Assembly (NCBI GenBank): GCA_014190895.1
Contig: BJGV01000015.1
Location: 1-32,723, forward strand
DNA: 32,723 bases
Direction of reading: 5' to 3'
DNA from: Nitrosomonadaceae bacterium
GTDB taxonomy: Bacteria > Pseudomonadota > Gammaproteobacteria > Burkholderiales > Nitrosomonadaceae
The notes beneath the pieces were generated by a model. The model saw nothing but the letters and a program-made list of their open reading frames with translations, had not been told where the DNA came from and searched no databases. Position numbers and translations under genes: made by a program. Positions within the stretch are counted from its first letter, which is position 1, and the number at the start of each line of letters is the position of its first letter. This document shows positions 20,804 through 29,928 of the stretch, in pieces.

Positions 20804-21004
20804 ATTTTATTTCCAGAAAAAGTATATATAACCGGAACAATTTTTTTCCTTGCCAGCCGGAAAGACGAGATTTGAATTCAATAATTTACAAGACATTCTT
20901 TGAGTTAATATAAAAATTTTAATAACTTTAAATGACGATACGGCATCAGTGTTGACTTAAACCCAATGAAACGTAGGTTTTTATTTTAAATTTTTACAGT
21001 GTTG

Positions 21005-21937
21005 TTAGGGGGTGCCTTTATGTGCGCGTGTCTGTGAGATACTGCTATTGGGTGGTACGCTATGCGTCAACCAGACATTACCGCCAATCGTTGAACCCTG
21101 ACCTATGGTAATTCGACCAAGAATGGTGGCATTTGCATAAATTACTACATCATCTTCAACAATGGGATGCCGTGCAATATTCTTTACTAGAGCACCATTT
21201 TCATCTGCTGGAAAACGTTTTGCGCCAAGGGTTACGGCTTGATAAAGTCGGACGTTTTTACCAATGATGCTGGTTTCTCCAATAACAACACCAGTACCAT
21301 GATCTATGAAAAAACTACTACCAATCTTTGCGCCAGGATGAATTTCAATACCGGTAGTTGAGTGAGCAATTTCAGAAATTATGCGAGCAATTAATGGAGC
21401 GTTTAAACAATACAACTCATGAGCGATTCGATAGTACATGATAGCAGTAATGCCCGGATAACAAATTAACACCTCGTCAACACTATGTGCTGCTGGATCG
21501 CCTTCGTAAGCAGCAGAGATATCCTCATCTAGTAACGTTCGAATACTTGGTAATTTTTCTGCAAAGGCCCGAATAATTGCAGTAGCCTGTTTATGAATCT
21601 TGACGTTATAAGCCTCTAGATTCGAAATATGATTCAACTCCCAATAAACTTGTGTCAACATTTCCTGCAGAGCTTCATTCAGTATTTTCTTGACATAATG
21701 ATCAGTGTTTTCGTTTATGAGCTTAGGTGAGCCCAAACGATTTGGAAACAGCACAGCGGTTAATTTTTCTATGACGCTCGTAAGTGCTCTAGGTGTAGGG
21801 AGTTTTAGAGATAAATTTTTTCGTTGTCTGTTTTCCAGTGATGCGGCACGCAGAGTGTGGAGTTTAGCAACGATGGAATCAATTTCTATCGGCGTTTCTT
21901 GCAAGGAGAGAGAAACTAATTCTACAGGGTTTTTCAT
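21005..21937 (-). CDS. cysE: Serine O-acetyltransferase, EpsC-type
   Basis: The 310-residue enzyme acetylates L-serine, the first step of cysteine synthesis. The length fits the long EpsC-type family. A helical N-terminal domain (about 1-180) precedes a left-handed beta-helix of hexapeptide repeats. Catalytic residues are visible in FFIDHGTGVVIGE (His with Asp) and ARHPIVEDDVVIYANATILG. The C-terminus ends in Pro after AHKGT, unlike the CysE tail ending in Ile that binds cysteine synthase. It could supply cysteine for the desulfurase encoded at 5204-6367. Confidence 0.88.
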   Translation of the reverse strand: MKNPVELVSLSLQETPIEIDSIVAKLHTLRAASLENRQRKNLSLKLPTPRALTSVIEKLTAVLFPNRLGSPKLINENTDHYVKKILNEALQEMLTQVYWELNHISNLEAYNVKIHKQATAIIRAFAEKLPSIRTLLDEDISAAYEGDPAAHSVDEVLICYPGITAIMYYRIAHELYCLNAPLIARIISEIAHSTTGIEIHPGAKIGSSFFIDHGTGVVIGETSIIGKNVRLYQAVTLGAKRFPADENGALVKNIARHPIVEDDVVIYANATILGRITIGQGSTIGGNVWLTHSVPPNSSISQTRAHKGTP

Positions 21938-22312
21938 GGTATTAGGATTCCTTGAATGCTAAATATATTTTTAGAGAGTTAATTCAAACAATGCTAGTGG
22001 GAGCATGGTAAAGCTCTAGTGATAAATTTTTCATATTTTTTGTAGTAACTACATTCAATGCATTACTAGTTCTAAGTAGCCTCTGCTGATGTTAACCAGT
22101 CAAGTAAAAAATTGCAATGTATCTAAAGTGCCGCCTGTCGTTGCTTGAGTGCTTTTCTAAAGAAGATGAGCTAACAAAAGCTAGTTATTATAAAATAATA
22201 TATTTCTTGTCAGATTTTTTTGATTACTTTGTGTACGCGTATAGAGTAATCACCACACAACGTTATGGTTTCTAGCAGAAAATAATTATTAAAATTAAAA
22301 GGAATTATCTAA
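21938..22312. other. Divergent spacer cysE / lipoprotein gene
   Basis: This 375-base region has no gene that I can support. It must carry the promoters of the leftward cysE and the rightward lipoprotein gene, but no close match to a sigma-70 promoter stands out. An 8-bp inverted repeat (TGATTACT/AGTAATCA, 22221-22228 and 22245-22252, 16-base spacer) lies 60 bases before the lipoprotein start and may be an operator or hairpin. Confidence 0.4.
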
Positions 22313-23707
22313 ATGAAATTGAACCGCAAAAATTTTGAGATTTCTTGGCCATATCTAATGCTTACCATTTTAATTCCGAGCCTTGTTGCTTGTGGTAATG
22401 CGAACGATAACCCAACTAATGGTAAAAAATTATTAGGTCCAACTACAGGAAGACTAATCGATGCGGGCGTTGGTGGCGTTTCTTATATCACATCTTCTAA
22501 AATAGAAGGAATCACGGATGAGAAGGGCACCTATAATTATAACCACGGGGACATGGTTGAATTTAAACTGGGTAGTTTATCAATTGGTAAAGTAACGGCG
22601 GCTGCAATTGTAACCCCAATAGACTTAGCCGGAGAAAGCATTGTTAGATTAGAGAATTTACTTGTTTTATTACAATCTTTAGATGGGGACGGCAACCCTG
22701 AAAATGGGATTATTATACCAATTAATGTTGCTGCAGCTGTTGATGCGTCAATTAATCTAGACAGTGATCCCGCTATATTTATATCTTCAGATGCATTACA
22801 AGTAATCAGGAGAATTACGGGGATTGTTGGGACGATCAAGTCCAGACTAGAGGCCAGAAATCATTTTCTTTCTCAAAGCATGAATCTTCTTAGCGCTGAT
22901 GTTTGGGTTAAGTATGATGACAAGACGGCTGTTATGATCCGTACTTCGGCAGATAAAGGGGGTGAGTATTTACAAGGAGAGGCTACGCCGGATGATGTAT
23001 GTGATGCCAATCGGGTATGTGGCACTAAGGTCAGCACAGCTGGGGTGGAATACGGTATAGCAACCATATCTGAGTTTGATACAAGAGGATTTAATATCAT
23101 TGGAAAACCGATAATTGATACCAATCTTAAAGCTGGTTTGTCTCATCCGCAAACAACCTCGCGTATTCGTACCGATGGCGTCGAATTGATTGTCACGGAA
23201 ATTGTAACGATACCAAGAGAGAGAAAACAGAACAGTATTTTCAGTGAATTATTTCATATCTCTGGCACAGGCGGAGGCACATTACAGGTTGCCGCCAATA
23301 AGGGCCCTCTTAAAACTAAGATTAAGGAAAGTCGTTTTTCTGGTATAGATAATGATCCAGAAAGTATTGTTGGGGGCTGGGTGCAGGACACAACGATACT
23401 CAAAACACCAACTTATTTATTCTTCCCTAACGGAAAATTTATGCTAGTCGATCCCATTGGGGATCCTGAACGCAATGGTCACAAGAGTTGTGGTAATCCA
23501 GGTGTAGAATTTGCTACTTATACCCACGATGTCAGTAGTAAGTTTCTCGGCATTAAAGGTTTTACTTATGACACCAATGGCTGCGCAGGTTTTTCTGGGA
23601 TCGATGAAGCTACACTTCAGTTTAGTGAAAATGGCAATGCAGTAGCATTGAAAACAAAGAAGGGTACTTTAATTACATTACATCGCATCTCTAAAAAAGG
23701 TTATTAG
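22313..23707 (+). CDS. Accessory lipoprotein of unknown function
   Basis: The 464-residue product has a lipoprotein signal peptide: basic N-terminus, hydrophobic stretch at 14-25, and lipobox L-V-A-C with Cys27. Residues about 40-105 (GRLIDAGVGGVSY, GITDEKGTYNYNHGDMVEFKLGSLSIG) resemble the beta-sandwich module in many proteobacterial surface lipoproteins. Next come PIDLAGESIVRLENLLVLLQSLDGDGNPENG-like sequence (about 105-140, written here as family resemblance) and a middle region with one CDANRVCG pair that could form a disulfide. A C-terminal domain (about 355-460) carries GGWVQDT, FFPNGKFMLVDPIGD and DTNGCAGFSG, reminiscent of lipocalin-like stress or adhesin domains. The start has an AAGGAA site. 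It stands alone between cysE and aroA, where tyrosine and serine biosynthesis genes usually lie. Function unknown. Confidence 0.75.
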   Translation: MKLNRKNFEISWPYLMLTILIPSLVACGNANDNPTNGKKLLGPTTGRLIDAGVGGVSYITSSKIEGITDEKGTYNYNHGDMVEFKLGSLSIGKVTAAAIVTPIDLAGESIVRLENLLVLLQSLDGDGNPENGIIIPINVAAAVDASINLDSDPAIFISSDALQVIRRITGIVGTIKSRLEARNHFLSQSMNLLSADVWVKYDDKTAVMIRTSADKGGEYLQGEATPDDVCDANRVCGTKVSTAGVEYGIATISEFDTRGFNIIGKPIIDTNLKAGLSHPQTTSRIRTDGVELIVTEIVTIPRERKQNSIFSELFHISGTGGGTLQVAANKGPLKTKIKESRFSGIDNDPESIVGGWVQDTTILKTPTYLFFPNGKFMLVDPIGDPERNGHKSCGNPGVEFATYTHDVSSKFLGIKGFTYDTNGCAGFSGIDEATLQFSENGNAVALKTKKGTLITLHRISKKGY

Positions 23708-23765
23708 TAGTTTCTTGGATGCAGAAATATTAAAGAAATAAGATATTTGTTGGTGAGGAGAATTG

Positions 23766-25070
23766 TTGAAAAATTCTATAAATTTCATGGATTTACCTGT
23801 TGTTAAAACTGCAAGGGGGATTCTGCAGTTACCCGGCTCAAAGAGTATTTCTAATCGCATATTGCTGCTCTCTGCATTAGCGCGGGGAGTGACCCATGTG
23901 CGCAATTTGCTCATTTCTGATGATACGTTACAAATGCTGAATGCACTTAAAGCGCTTGGCGTGCTGATTACAAAAACTAGTGAAAATGATTATCTTGTGC
24001 ATGGAGTAGATGGTCAATTTCCAGTACGCGAAGCAGATTTGTTTCTAGGAAACGCTGGTACAGCTTTTCGCCCCCTTACCGCTACATTAGCCTTAACCCA
24101 TGGACATTACCGTCTTTCCGGCGTACCGCGTATGCATCAACGTCCCATTGGAGATTTAGTGGATGCGTTACGACAACTTGGTGCAGACATTACTTACCTT
24201 GGCAATAATGGCTTTCCACCGCTAGAAATAAAAGCTGCTAATATTAACGTTGTTCCGATAACAGTGAGAGGTAATATTTCTAGTCAGTATCTGACCAGTT
24301 TGCTGATAGCCTCGCCATTGATTCGCGAGATGCTAACAATAGAAGTATTGGGAGGTATAATTTCACAGCCTTATATTAACTTGACGCTATCTTTAATGGA
24401 GCGTTTCAGCGTACAAATTGAGCGCAAGGAGTGGCGATACTTTACGTTTCATAACAAACATGGTTACAGCAGTCCTGGTGAAGTATTTGTTGAGGGAGAT
24501 GCATCATCTGCATCTTATTTTCTTGCCGCTGGTGCCATTGGTGGTGGTCCAGTTCGGGTGAATGGAGTTGGTCGTAATAGCCTTCAAGGAGACATATATT
24601 TTACTAAGGCACTTGAGGAAATGGGTGCACAAATTTCTTTAGGGGATGATTGGATTGAGGTACGCGCGCCAGAATCCGGACGTTTAAAAGCAATTAATAT
24701 TGATTGTAATCACATTCCCGATGCTGCCATGACACTTGCAATTGTTGCATTGTTTGCTGACGGCGCAACCACTCTTAAAAATATTGCCAGCTGGAGAGTA
24801 AAGGAAACGGATAGACTTGTAGCAATGGCAAAAGAGTTACGTAAATTAGGGGCTGAGGTAGGGGAGGGGGCAGATTTTCTCCGCATTACCCCACCCAGAA
24901 AAAGAGAATTGAGCCCACATATCGCAATAGATACCTACGATGATCACCGCATGGCAATGTGTTTTTCGTTAGTATCTTTGGGGACCCCAGTGCGTATTAT
25001 TAATCCAGATTGCGTGACTAAAACCTTCCCTAACTATTTTAGAGAGTTTGCATCAATAGTTGAACATTAA
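23766..25070 (+). CDS. aroA: 3-phosphoshikimate 1-carboxyvinyltransferase (EPSP synthase)
   Basis: The product of about 434 residues joins PEP to shikimate 3-phosphate in aromatic amino acid synthesis. It is a class I enzyme with [60 protein letters not shown] and [10 protein letters not shown] all intact. Glyphosate-sensitive enzymes carry the same GNAGTA motif. The start is uncertain: TTG at 23766 has GAGGAG five bases upstream (an adjacent TTG sits at 23763), while ATG at 23787 aligns better with some relatives but has no ribosome site. It is first in the aroA-cmk-rpsA-ihfB series; the usual pheA/hisC/tyrA neighbours are absent. Confidence 0.94.
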   Translation: MKNSINFMDLPVVKTARGILQLPGSKSISNRILLLSALARGVTHVRNLLISDDTLQMLNALKALGVLITKTSENDYLVHGVDGQFPVREADLFLGNAGTAFRPLTATLALTHGHYRLSGVPRMHQRPIGDLVDALRQLGADITYLGNNGFPPLEIKAANINVVPITVRGNISSQYLTSLLIASPLIREMLTIEVLGGIISQPYINLTLSLMERFSVQIERKEWRYFTFHNKHGYSSPGEVFVEGDASSASYFLAAGAIGGGPVRVNGVGRNSLQGDIYFTKALEEMGAQISLGDDWIEVRAPESGRLKAINIDCNHIPDAAMTLAIVALFADGATTLKNIASWRVKETDRLVAMAKELRKLGAEVGEGADFLRITPPRKRELSPHIAIDTYDDHRMAMCFSLVSLGTPVRIINPDCVTKTFPNYFREFASIVEH

Positions 25071-25112
25071 TCTAATGTTTTCTAAAAATATTGGAAATTT
25101 ATTGAGAGTTTT

Positions 25113-25790
25113 ATGTCTACTGAGGATGTTCCAGTTATCGCAATTGATGGCCCTTCTGCTTCCGGTAAAGGCACGGTTGCACAACGGGTTGCAGAAAAAT
25201 TAGATTTTCATTATTTAGATAGCGGCGCACTTTATCGTCTTGTGGCCCTAATAGCAATCAGATCAAGAGTCAATCTTGCCAACGAAATGAGATTAGCTAA
25301 CATTGCCAGAGACCTTAATATTAAGTTTCTAGGTCAAGAAATTAGATTGGAAAATGAGAATGTTACTGATTTAATTCGTGCTGAAATATGCGGTACTACA
25401 GCTTCTAAGATTGCCGCTTATCCGCAAGTTAGAAATGCACTTTTAGATCGCCAACGAGCATTTTGTCTTTATCCTGGGCTGGTAGCAGATGGTCGTGACA
25501 TGTGTTCCGTGGTATTTCCCAATGCTACTTTTAAAATATTTCTTACCGCCAGCATTGAGTCACGCGTACAACGTCGTTATAAACAGTTGATAGAGAAAGG
25601 AATAAATGTTAGAATCTCTGACATTTTGCGAAATATTTTAGATCGTGACGCATGTGACATGGATCGTAGCGTATCGCCCCTGCTACGAGATGCAGGCAGC
25701 GGGCTCTTGGACACAACTTTGCTTACCGTAACTGAGGTAATTGATGAAGTTATAAAAAGGTACACGGAGATTTCCACAAAAAATATTTGA
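25113..25790 (+). CDS. cmk: Cytidylate kinase
   Basis: The 225-residue enzyme phosphorylates CMP and dCMP. The P-loop DGPSASGKGT is at residues 12-21, followed by YLDSGALYR in the NMP-binding site. The segment DGRDMCSVVFP contains Cys-Ser where most relatives have Gly-Thr, an odd change next to the invariant Arg-Asp. The DRDACDMDRSVSPL region matches the family's D-R-D-x-x-D-x-x-R motif. It lies 42 bases after aroA and 137 before rpsA. Confidence 0.94.
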   Translation: MSTEDVPVIAIDGPSASGKGTVAQRVAEKLDFHYLDSGALYRLVALIAIRSRVNLANEMRLANIARDLNIKFLGQEIRLENENVTDLIRAEICGTTASKIAAYPQVRNALLDRQRAFCLYPGLVADGRDMCSVVFPNATFKIFLTASIESRVQRRYKQLIEKGINVRISDILRNILDRDACDMDRSVSPLLRDAGSGLLDTTLLTVTEVIDEVIKRYTEISTKNI

Positions 25791-25927
25791 TACCTAAATG
25801 TTGCTGCACTTGCGCTATTTTTTTTGTACCAAAAGAAGGATTATATTTTTTTACCCAAACAATTTTATTAACCAACCGGTCTTGCTGAATATCTTTTGGC
25901 TAAGATCTAAAATTAGGTATTTTTAAG

Positions 25928-27655
25928 ATGATTACTGCCCCTGCTGCGCCTACAGAAGAAAATCCCCCCCTTGAAAGTTTTGCCAAATTATTTGAAGAGA
26001 GTCTCTCTCGCCAGGAAATGCGCATTGGCGAACTAATTACTGCGGAGGTTATTCGTGTCGACTACAATATCGTAATCGTAAACGCGGGACTTAAATCTGA
26101 AAGTTTCATTCCCGCAGAAGAGTTTAAGAATGATCAAGGTGTGATTGAAGCTAAACCAGGCGACTTTGTGAGTGTCGCTATTGAAGCTCTCGAAGATGGG
26201 CATGGCGAGACACGTTTATCACGTGATAAAGCTAAACGTTTGACGGCATGGCATGATTTAGAAATAGCTATGGAGAAAGGTGCAATTGTGCGTGGTATGG
26301 TAAATGGAAAAGTTAAGGGCGGCTTAACTGCAATGGTTAATGGTATCCGTGCTTTTTTACCCGGTTCACTAGTAGATATTCGTCCAGTTAAGGACACAAC
26401 TCCGTATGAAAACAAAGAAATGGAGTTAAAAGTTATCAAGCTTGATCGTAAACGTAATAACGTAGTTGTGTCACGTCGAGCCGTGTTGGAAGCGAGTCAA
26501 GGTGCAGACCGTCAGTCATTAATAACGAATCTACAGGAAGGTGCGGTAGTCAAGGGGGTCGTCAAAAATATTACCGATTACGGTGCGTTCATAGATTTAG
26601 GCGGCATAGATGGTTTATTACATATTACAGATCTCGCATGGCGACGGGTAAAACATCCTTCCGAGATAATTAGCGTTGGTGATGAAATTATCGCAAAAAT
26701 TCTTAAATTTGATCAAGAAAAAAATCGCGTCTCATTGGGTATGAAGCAACTAAATGAAGATCCATGGGTGGGACTCTCTCGGCGTTACCCGCATGGCACA
26801 CGTCTTTTCGGTAAAGTAAGTAATTTAACTGATTACGGTGCGTTTGTTGAGATTGAGCAAGGTATTGAGGGATTGGTGCATGTTTCTGAGATGGATTGGA
26901 CCAATAAAAATATATATCCTTCAAAGATTGTACAGTTGGGTGATGAGGTTGAAATAATGATTCTCGAGGTAGACGAGGAGCGTCGACGTATTTCACTTGG
27001 GATGAAACAGTGTAAAGTTAATCCTTGGGAAGAGTTTGCTACCAATTACAAGAAGAATGATAAAGTGCAAGGGCAGATAAAATCTATTACTGACTTTGGG
27101 GTATTTATTGGACTTCAGGGAGGCATAGATGGACTGGTGCATTTATCAGACCTTTCTTGGATTCAGGCTGGCGAAGAAGCGGTACATAGTTACAAGAAAG
27201 GTGATGATATAGAGGCGATAGTGTTAGCTATTGATGTTGAGCGGGAACGTATTTCATTAGGGATTAAGCAGATGGAGGGCGATCCATTCAATAATTTTGT
27301 TTCGGTAAATGAAAAAAATAGCATTGTTAACGGTGTGATTAAATCTATTGATGCCAAGGGTGCGGTAATTTCACTGGGCGATAATGTGGAAGGCTATCTT
27401 CGGGCTTCCGAAATATCGGGCGATCGAGTTGAGAATACCAAAATTCATTTGAAAATAGGCGATAAAATTGAAGTGATTATTACTAATGTTGATCGCAAGA
27501 ATCGAGGCATTAATCTGTCTATTAAGGAAAGAGAGATATTAAAAGAATCTGTTACGACACAGAATATTCAAAATGATAATTCGACAAATGCTGGGACCAC
27601 TAACTTGGGCGCTTTACTTAAAGCTAAGATGAATACGAAGAATTCTGAACAGTGA
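25928..27655 (+). CDS. rpsA: 30S ribosomal protein S1
   Basis: The 575-residue product has six S1 (OB-fold) repeats, at about 33-102, 120-185, 206-275, 291-361, 378-448 and 465-532. The first two bind the ribosome; the rest bind mRNA. Repeats 3-5 show the DYGAF or DFGVF with GIxGLxH signature. The C-terminal tail of about 40 residues is Asn/Thr-rich. The ribosome site is weak (AGGT nine bases before ATG), as is common for rpsA. The cmk-rpsA-ihfB order is widely conserved. Confidence 0.96.
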   Translation: MITAPAAPTEENPPLESFAKLFEESLSRQEMRIGELITAEVIRVDYNIVIVNAGLKSESFIPAEEFKNDQGVIEAKPGDFVSVAIEALEDGHGETRLSRDKAKRLTAWHDLEIAMEKGAIVRGMVNGKVKGGLTAMVNGIRAFLPGSLVDIRPVKDTTPYENKEMELKVIKLDRKRNNVVVSRRAVLEASQGADRQSLITNLQEGAVVKGVVKNITDYGAFIDLGGIDGLLHITDLAWRRVKHPSEIISVGDEIIAKILKFDQEKNRVSLGMKQLNEDPWVGLSRRYPHGTRLFGKVSNLTDYGAFVEIEQGIEGLVHVSEMDWTNKNIYPSKIVQLGDEVEIMILEVDEERRRISLGMKQCKVNPWEEFATNYKKNDKVQGQIKSITDFGVFIGLQGGIDGLVHLSDLSWIQAGEEAVHSYKKGDDIEAIVLAIDVERERISLGIKQMEGDPFNNFVSVNEKNSIVNGVIKSIDAKGAVISLGDNVEGYLRASEISGDRVENTKIHLKIGDKIEVIITNVDRKNRGINLSIKEREILKESVTTQNIQNDNSTNAGTTNLGALLKAKMNTKNSEQ

Positions 27656-27665
27656 GAGGATGTAT

Positions 27666-27947
27666 ATGACAAAATCAGAGTTTGTACTTAAGCTCGCAGA
27701 CCAGCATTCTCAGTTGGAGGTCAAAGATATTAAATCTGTCGTTAAGGTAATGCTCAACGCTATGGCTCAAAGTTTGTCACAAGGGCAACGTGTTGAAATT
27801 CGTGGATTTGGTAGTTTTGACTTGAATTATCGTTCGGCTCGTACGGCGCGAAATCCAAAATCCGGAGAAAAAGTTCAGATCGCCGGGAAATATGCCCTTC
27901 ATTTTAAGGCTGGAAAGAAAATGCGCGAGCAAGTAAATTACAAATAA
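27666..27947 (+). CDS. ihfB: Integration host factor beta subunit
   Basis: The 93-residue DNA-bending protein pairs with IHF alpha. It shows the HU/IHF core: MTKSEFVLKLADQ helix, EIRGFGSF and the DNA-intercalating arm RNPKSGEKVQ, then HFKAGKKMRE. The start at 27666 is preferred over an in-frame ATG at 27660, because AGAGGA lies five bases before 27666 and the family begins MTKSE. It is ten bases after rpsA and is closed by a terminator. Confidence 0.94.
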   Translation: MTKSEFVLKLADQHSQLEVKDIKSVVKVMLNAMAQSLSQGQRVEIRGFGSFDLNYRSARTARNPKSGEKVQIAGKYALHFKAGKKMREQVNYK

Positions 27948-27985
27948 CAAAAAATTACTGCTAAATCATAGAAGTAGATAAATAT

Positions 27986-28020
27986 AGTGGCGGTAAATCG
28001 AAAGATTGCGCCACTTTTTT
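27986..28020 (+). terminator. Intrinsic terminator after ihfB
   Basis: The perfect 7-bp stem AGTGGCG (27986-27992) / CGCCACT (28009-28015) contains a smaller AATC-GAAA-GATT hairpin and is followed by six T. It ends the aroA-ihfB unit 38 bases past the ihfB stop. Confidence 0.85.
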
Positions 28021-28112
28021 CTTGGATAATGATTTTAATGGGTTAGGGAAGCACAGAATTGGACCATGTTATTAAAATACACCGCCAATAGCTGATCTTA
28101 AGATTGAAAATC

Positions 28113-28379
28113 ATGAAATATTCAATAAGATTTATCGCTGTTTTGTTGTTGCTGTTTCTCTTAAGTTTTGCTGTAAAGAACACTGAAACGGTGTCGCTAC
28201 GATATTATTTTAATTATGAATGGAGGGCACCGTTAATATTAATGGTGCTACTTTTTTTCTTCACTGGCGTGATAGTTGGAATTCTATCTTGTCTTCGCAA
28301 AATTGTTAGACAGAGACGTGAAATTATTACTCTTAAAGAGGAGCGCTCAACCGTTGATACATATAATAAAATTTCTTGA
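28113..28379 (+). CDS. lapA: LapA-domain inner membrane protein (DUF1049)
   Basis: The 88-residue protein has two transmembrane helices (about 5-22 and 40-62) joined by a short periplasmic turn with KNTETVSLRYYF, and a basic cytoplasmic tail (RKIVRQRREIITLKEER). This is the layout of LapA, partner of LapB in control of LPS synthesis through LpxC proteolysis. The ATG at 28113 is preferred over a TTG at 28104. In relatives the TPR protein gene lapB follows directly; here 80 noncoding bases lead straight to pyrF. Confidence 0.8.
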   Translation: MKYSIRFIAVLLLLFLLSFAVKNTETVSLRYYFNYEWRAPLILMVLLFFFTGVIVGILSCLRKIVRQRREIITLKEERSTVDTYNKIS

Positions 28380-28459
28380 TTAAATCTCGTATAAATTTTT
28401 ATATATCCTAAGAGGTTAATCTTATTCAATTTATACCAATTGAACAGTGAAATAACTTT

Positions 28460-29152
28460 ATGAACGATCCCCGCATTATTGTTGCACTTGATTTTTCTAC
28501 CGCAAAACAAGCGTTAATGCTTGTAGATAGACTGGATAGGAAATTATGTCGAGTAAAAATAGGGAAAGAGCTTTTTACGGCTGCCGGCCCACAGTTAGTT
28601 GAAAAATTAATAAATAAAAATTTTGAGGTTTTTCTTGATTTAAAATTTCATGATATTCCAAATACTGTAGCAAATGCCTGTAAGGTAGCCTCAAATTTGG
28701 GGGTGTGGATGATAAACGTTCATGCGCTGGGCGGAAAAAAAATGCTTTCTGCGGCACGAGAAGCATTGCCTTTAGGTACAACCAAGCTCGTCGCCGTAAC
28801 TTTGCTTACGAGTCTAGGGAACGATGATTTAAGTATCATTGGTTTAAAAGAAGAGCCCGAGAGTTTAATACAAAAATTGTCTAATTTGGCAAGGAGTTGT
28901 GGTTTGGATGGCGTGGTATGTTCTGGATTAGAAACCGCGCAACTTAGGCAAACCATGGGTAAAGAATTTTGTTTAGTGACACCTGGAATTCGCCCAGTTA
29001 ATTTCTCTGCGAATGACCAACAGAGAGTGACGACACCAAGGCAGGCAATAGAGAGTGGGGCAGATTATATTGTAATAGGTAGACCTATTACGCAAGCAGC
29101 AGATCCATTAATGGTGTTATGGCAAGTAAGTGATGAAATAAGACGCGGTTAA
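28460..29152 (+). CDS. pyrF: Orotidine 5'-phosphate decarboxylase
   Basis: The 230-residue TIM-barrel enzyme makes UMP. The catalytic network is intact: Asp11 region IVALDF, Lys33 in VKIG, and the DLKFHDIPNTV signature with Asp60, Lys62 and Asp65. The phosphate-binding TPGIRP and IVIGRPIT segments lie near the C-terminus. It fits the group I short bacterial form. No clear terminator follows; only AT-rich palindromes occur at 29154-29205. Confidence 0.95.
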   Translation: MNDPRIIVALDFSTAKQALMLVDRLDRKLCRVKIGKELFTAAGPQLVEKLINKNFEVFLDLKFHDIPNTVANACKVASNLGVWMINVHALGGKKMLSAAREALPLGTTKLVAVTLLTSLGNDDLSIIGLKEEPESLIQKLSNLARSCGLDGVVCSGLETAQLRQTMGKEFCLVTPGIRPVNFSANDQQRVTTPRQAIESGADYIVIGRPITQAADPLMVLWQVSDEIRRG

Positions 29153-29310
29153 TATCAATTTGTAATTGATTATTAATTTAAATAGCATATATTATATTAA
29201 ATTAATTGAAAATTTTTACGCGCATGGAATATCGGTCACGCATCTTCTCTAAACATAGCGCTTCCCGATTTTAGATACTTCCCCAGCTTTAATTAATCAA
29301 AGGTTTGTGC

Positions 29311-29339
29311 TTGACATAAGGGCATGTATCCCATAAAAT
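29311..29339 (+). promoter_or_regulatory. Consensus sigma-70 promoter of the str operon
   Basis: A perfect -35 box TTGACA (29311-29316), a 17-base spacer and the -10 box TAAAAT (29334-29339) predict a start near 29346. It is the best promoter match seen in the window and fits the demand for rpsL-rpsG-fusA-tuf. Confidence 0.8.
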
Positions 29340-29428
29340 TAGCGACCTTTTAGTCGTTCCTCTACGTTAGCTAGTAACGATTGGTGCAATGAAGATATAA
29401 GACTTAATGAAATCTTTATATTCTCCTA

Positions 29429-29458
29429 TAGACGGCGGTATCGCCGTCTAAGTTTTTT
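29429..29458 (+). terminator. Terminator-like hairpin in the rpsL leader
   Basis: The perfect 9-bp stem TAGACGGCG (29429-29437) / CGCCGTCTA (29442-29450) with loop GTAT is followed by AG and six T. It lies after the str promoter and only 11 bases before the rpsL ATG, so it would act on the operon itself (attenuator) rather than on an upstream gene. The ribosome site AGGGA begins right after the T-run. Confidence 0.75.
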
Positions 29459-29469
29459 AGGGAACCGGA

Positions 29470-29847
29470 ATGCCGACAATCAGTCAGTTAGTACGCAAGC
29501 CTCGTGTAGCAAGGCGTGTAAAAAGTAAAGTCCCTGCACTGGGAAATAGTCCGCAAAAACGCGGGGTTTGTACTCGGGTGTACACTACTACGCCAAAAAA
29601 ACCAAATTCAGCTTTGCGAAAAGTAGCTAGGGTTCGTCTGACCAATGGTTTTGAGGTGTCTAGTTATATTGGAGGCGAAGGGCATAATTTACAAGAGCAT
29701 TCAGTGGTGCTGATTCGCGGAGGTCGTGTTAAAGATCTCCCCGGCGTCCGTTACCACACAGTTCGAGGTAGCTTAGACACTGCTGGAGTAAAAGATCGAA
29801 AACAAAGTCGCTCTAAATACGGTGCTAAGAGACCAAAAGTATCCTAA
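29470..29847 (+). CDS. rpsL: 30S ribosomal protein S12
   Basis: The 125-residue decoding-site protein has the canonical sequence: [16 protein letters not shown] around residue 43 and [13 protein letters not shown] around residue 88. Both have Lys at the positions where substitutions give streptomycin resistance, so a sensitive type is expected. It is the first gene of the str operon and has an AGGGA ribosome site directly after the leader hairpin. Confidence 0.97.
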   Translation: MPTISQLVRKPRVARRVKSKVPALGNSPQKRGVCTRVYTTTPKKPNSALRKVARVRLTNGFEVSSYIGGEGHNLQEHSVVLIRGGRVKDLPGVRYHTVRGSLDTAGVKDRKQSRSKYGAKRPKVS

Positions 29848-29928
29848 GAATGATCTCAAGTTCTTGGTGTCAAATAAAAAAATAATCAAACATTTGAGCT
29901 AACGTATATTTAATATTGAGGTTGTAGA

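Larger units (their letters stand above)
29153..29469. other. Spacer and leader region before rpsL
   Basis: No gene is seen in these 317 bases. The left part is AT-rich with inverted repeats (29154-29170 and 29173-29205). The right part holds a consensus promoter and a leader of about 120 bases with a terminator-like hairpin. In most betaproteobacteria rpoC lies directly upstream of rpsL, so this junction is a rearrangement. Confidence 0.5.

Noticed and set aside
29154-29205. AT-rich inverted repeats as a pyrF terminator
   Set aside because: The stems contain almost no G-C pairs and no T-run follows in the right place; they are noted only as possible junction features.
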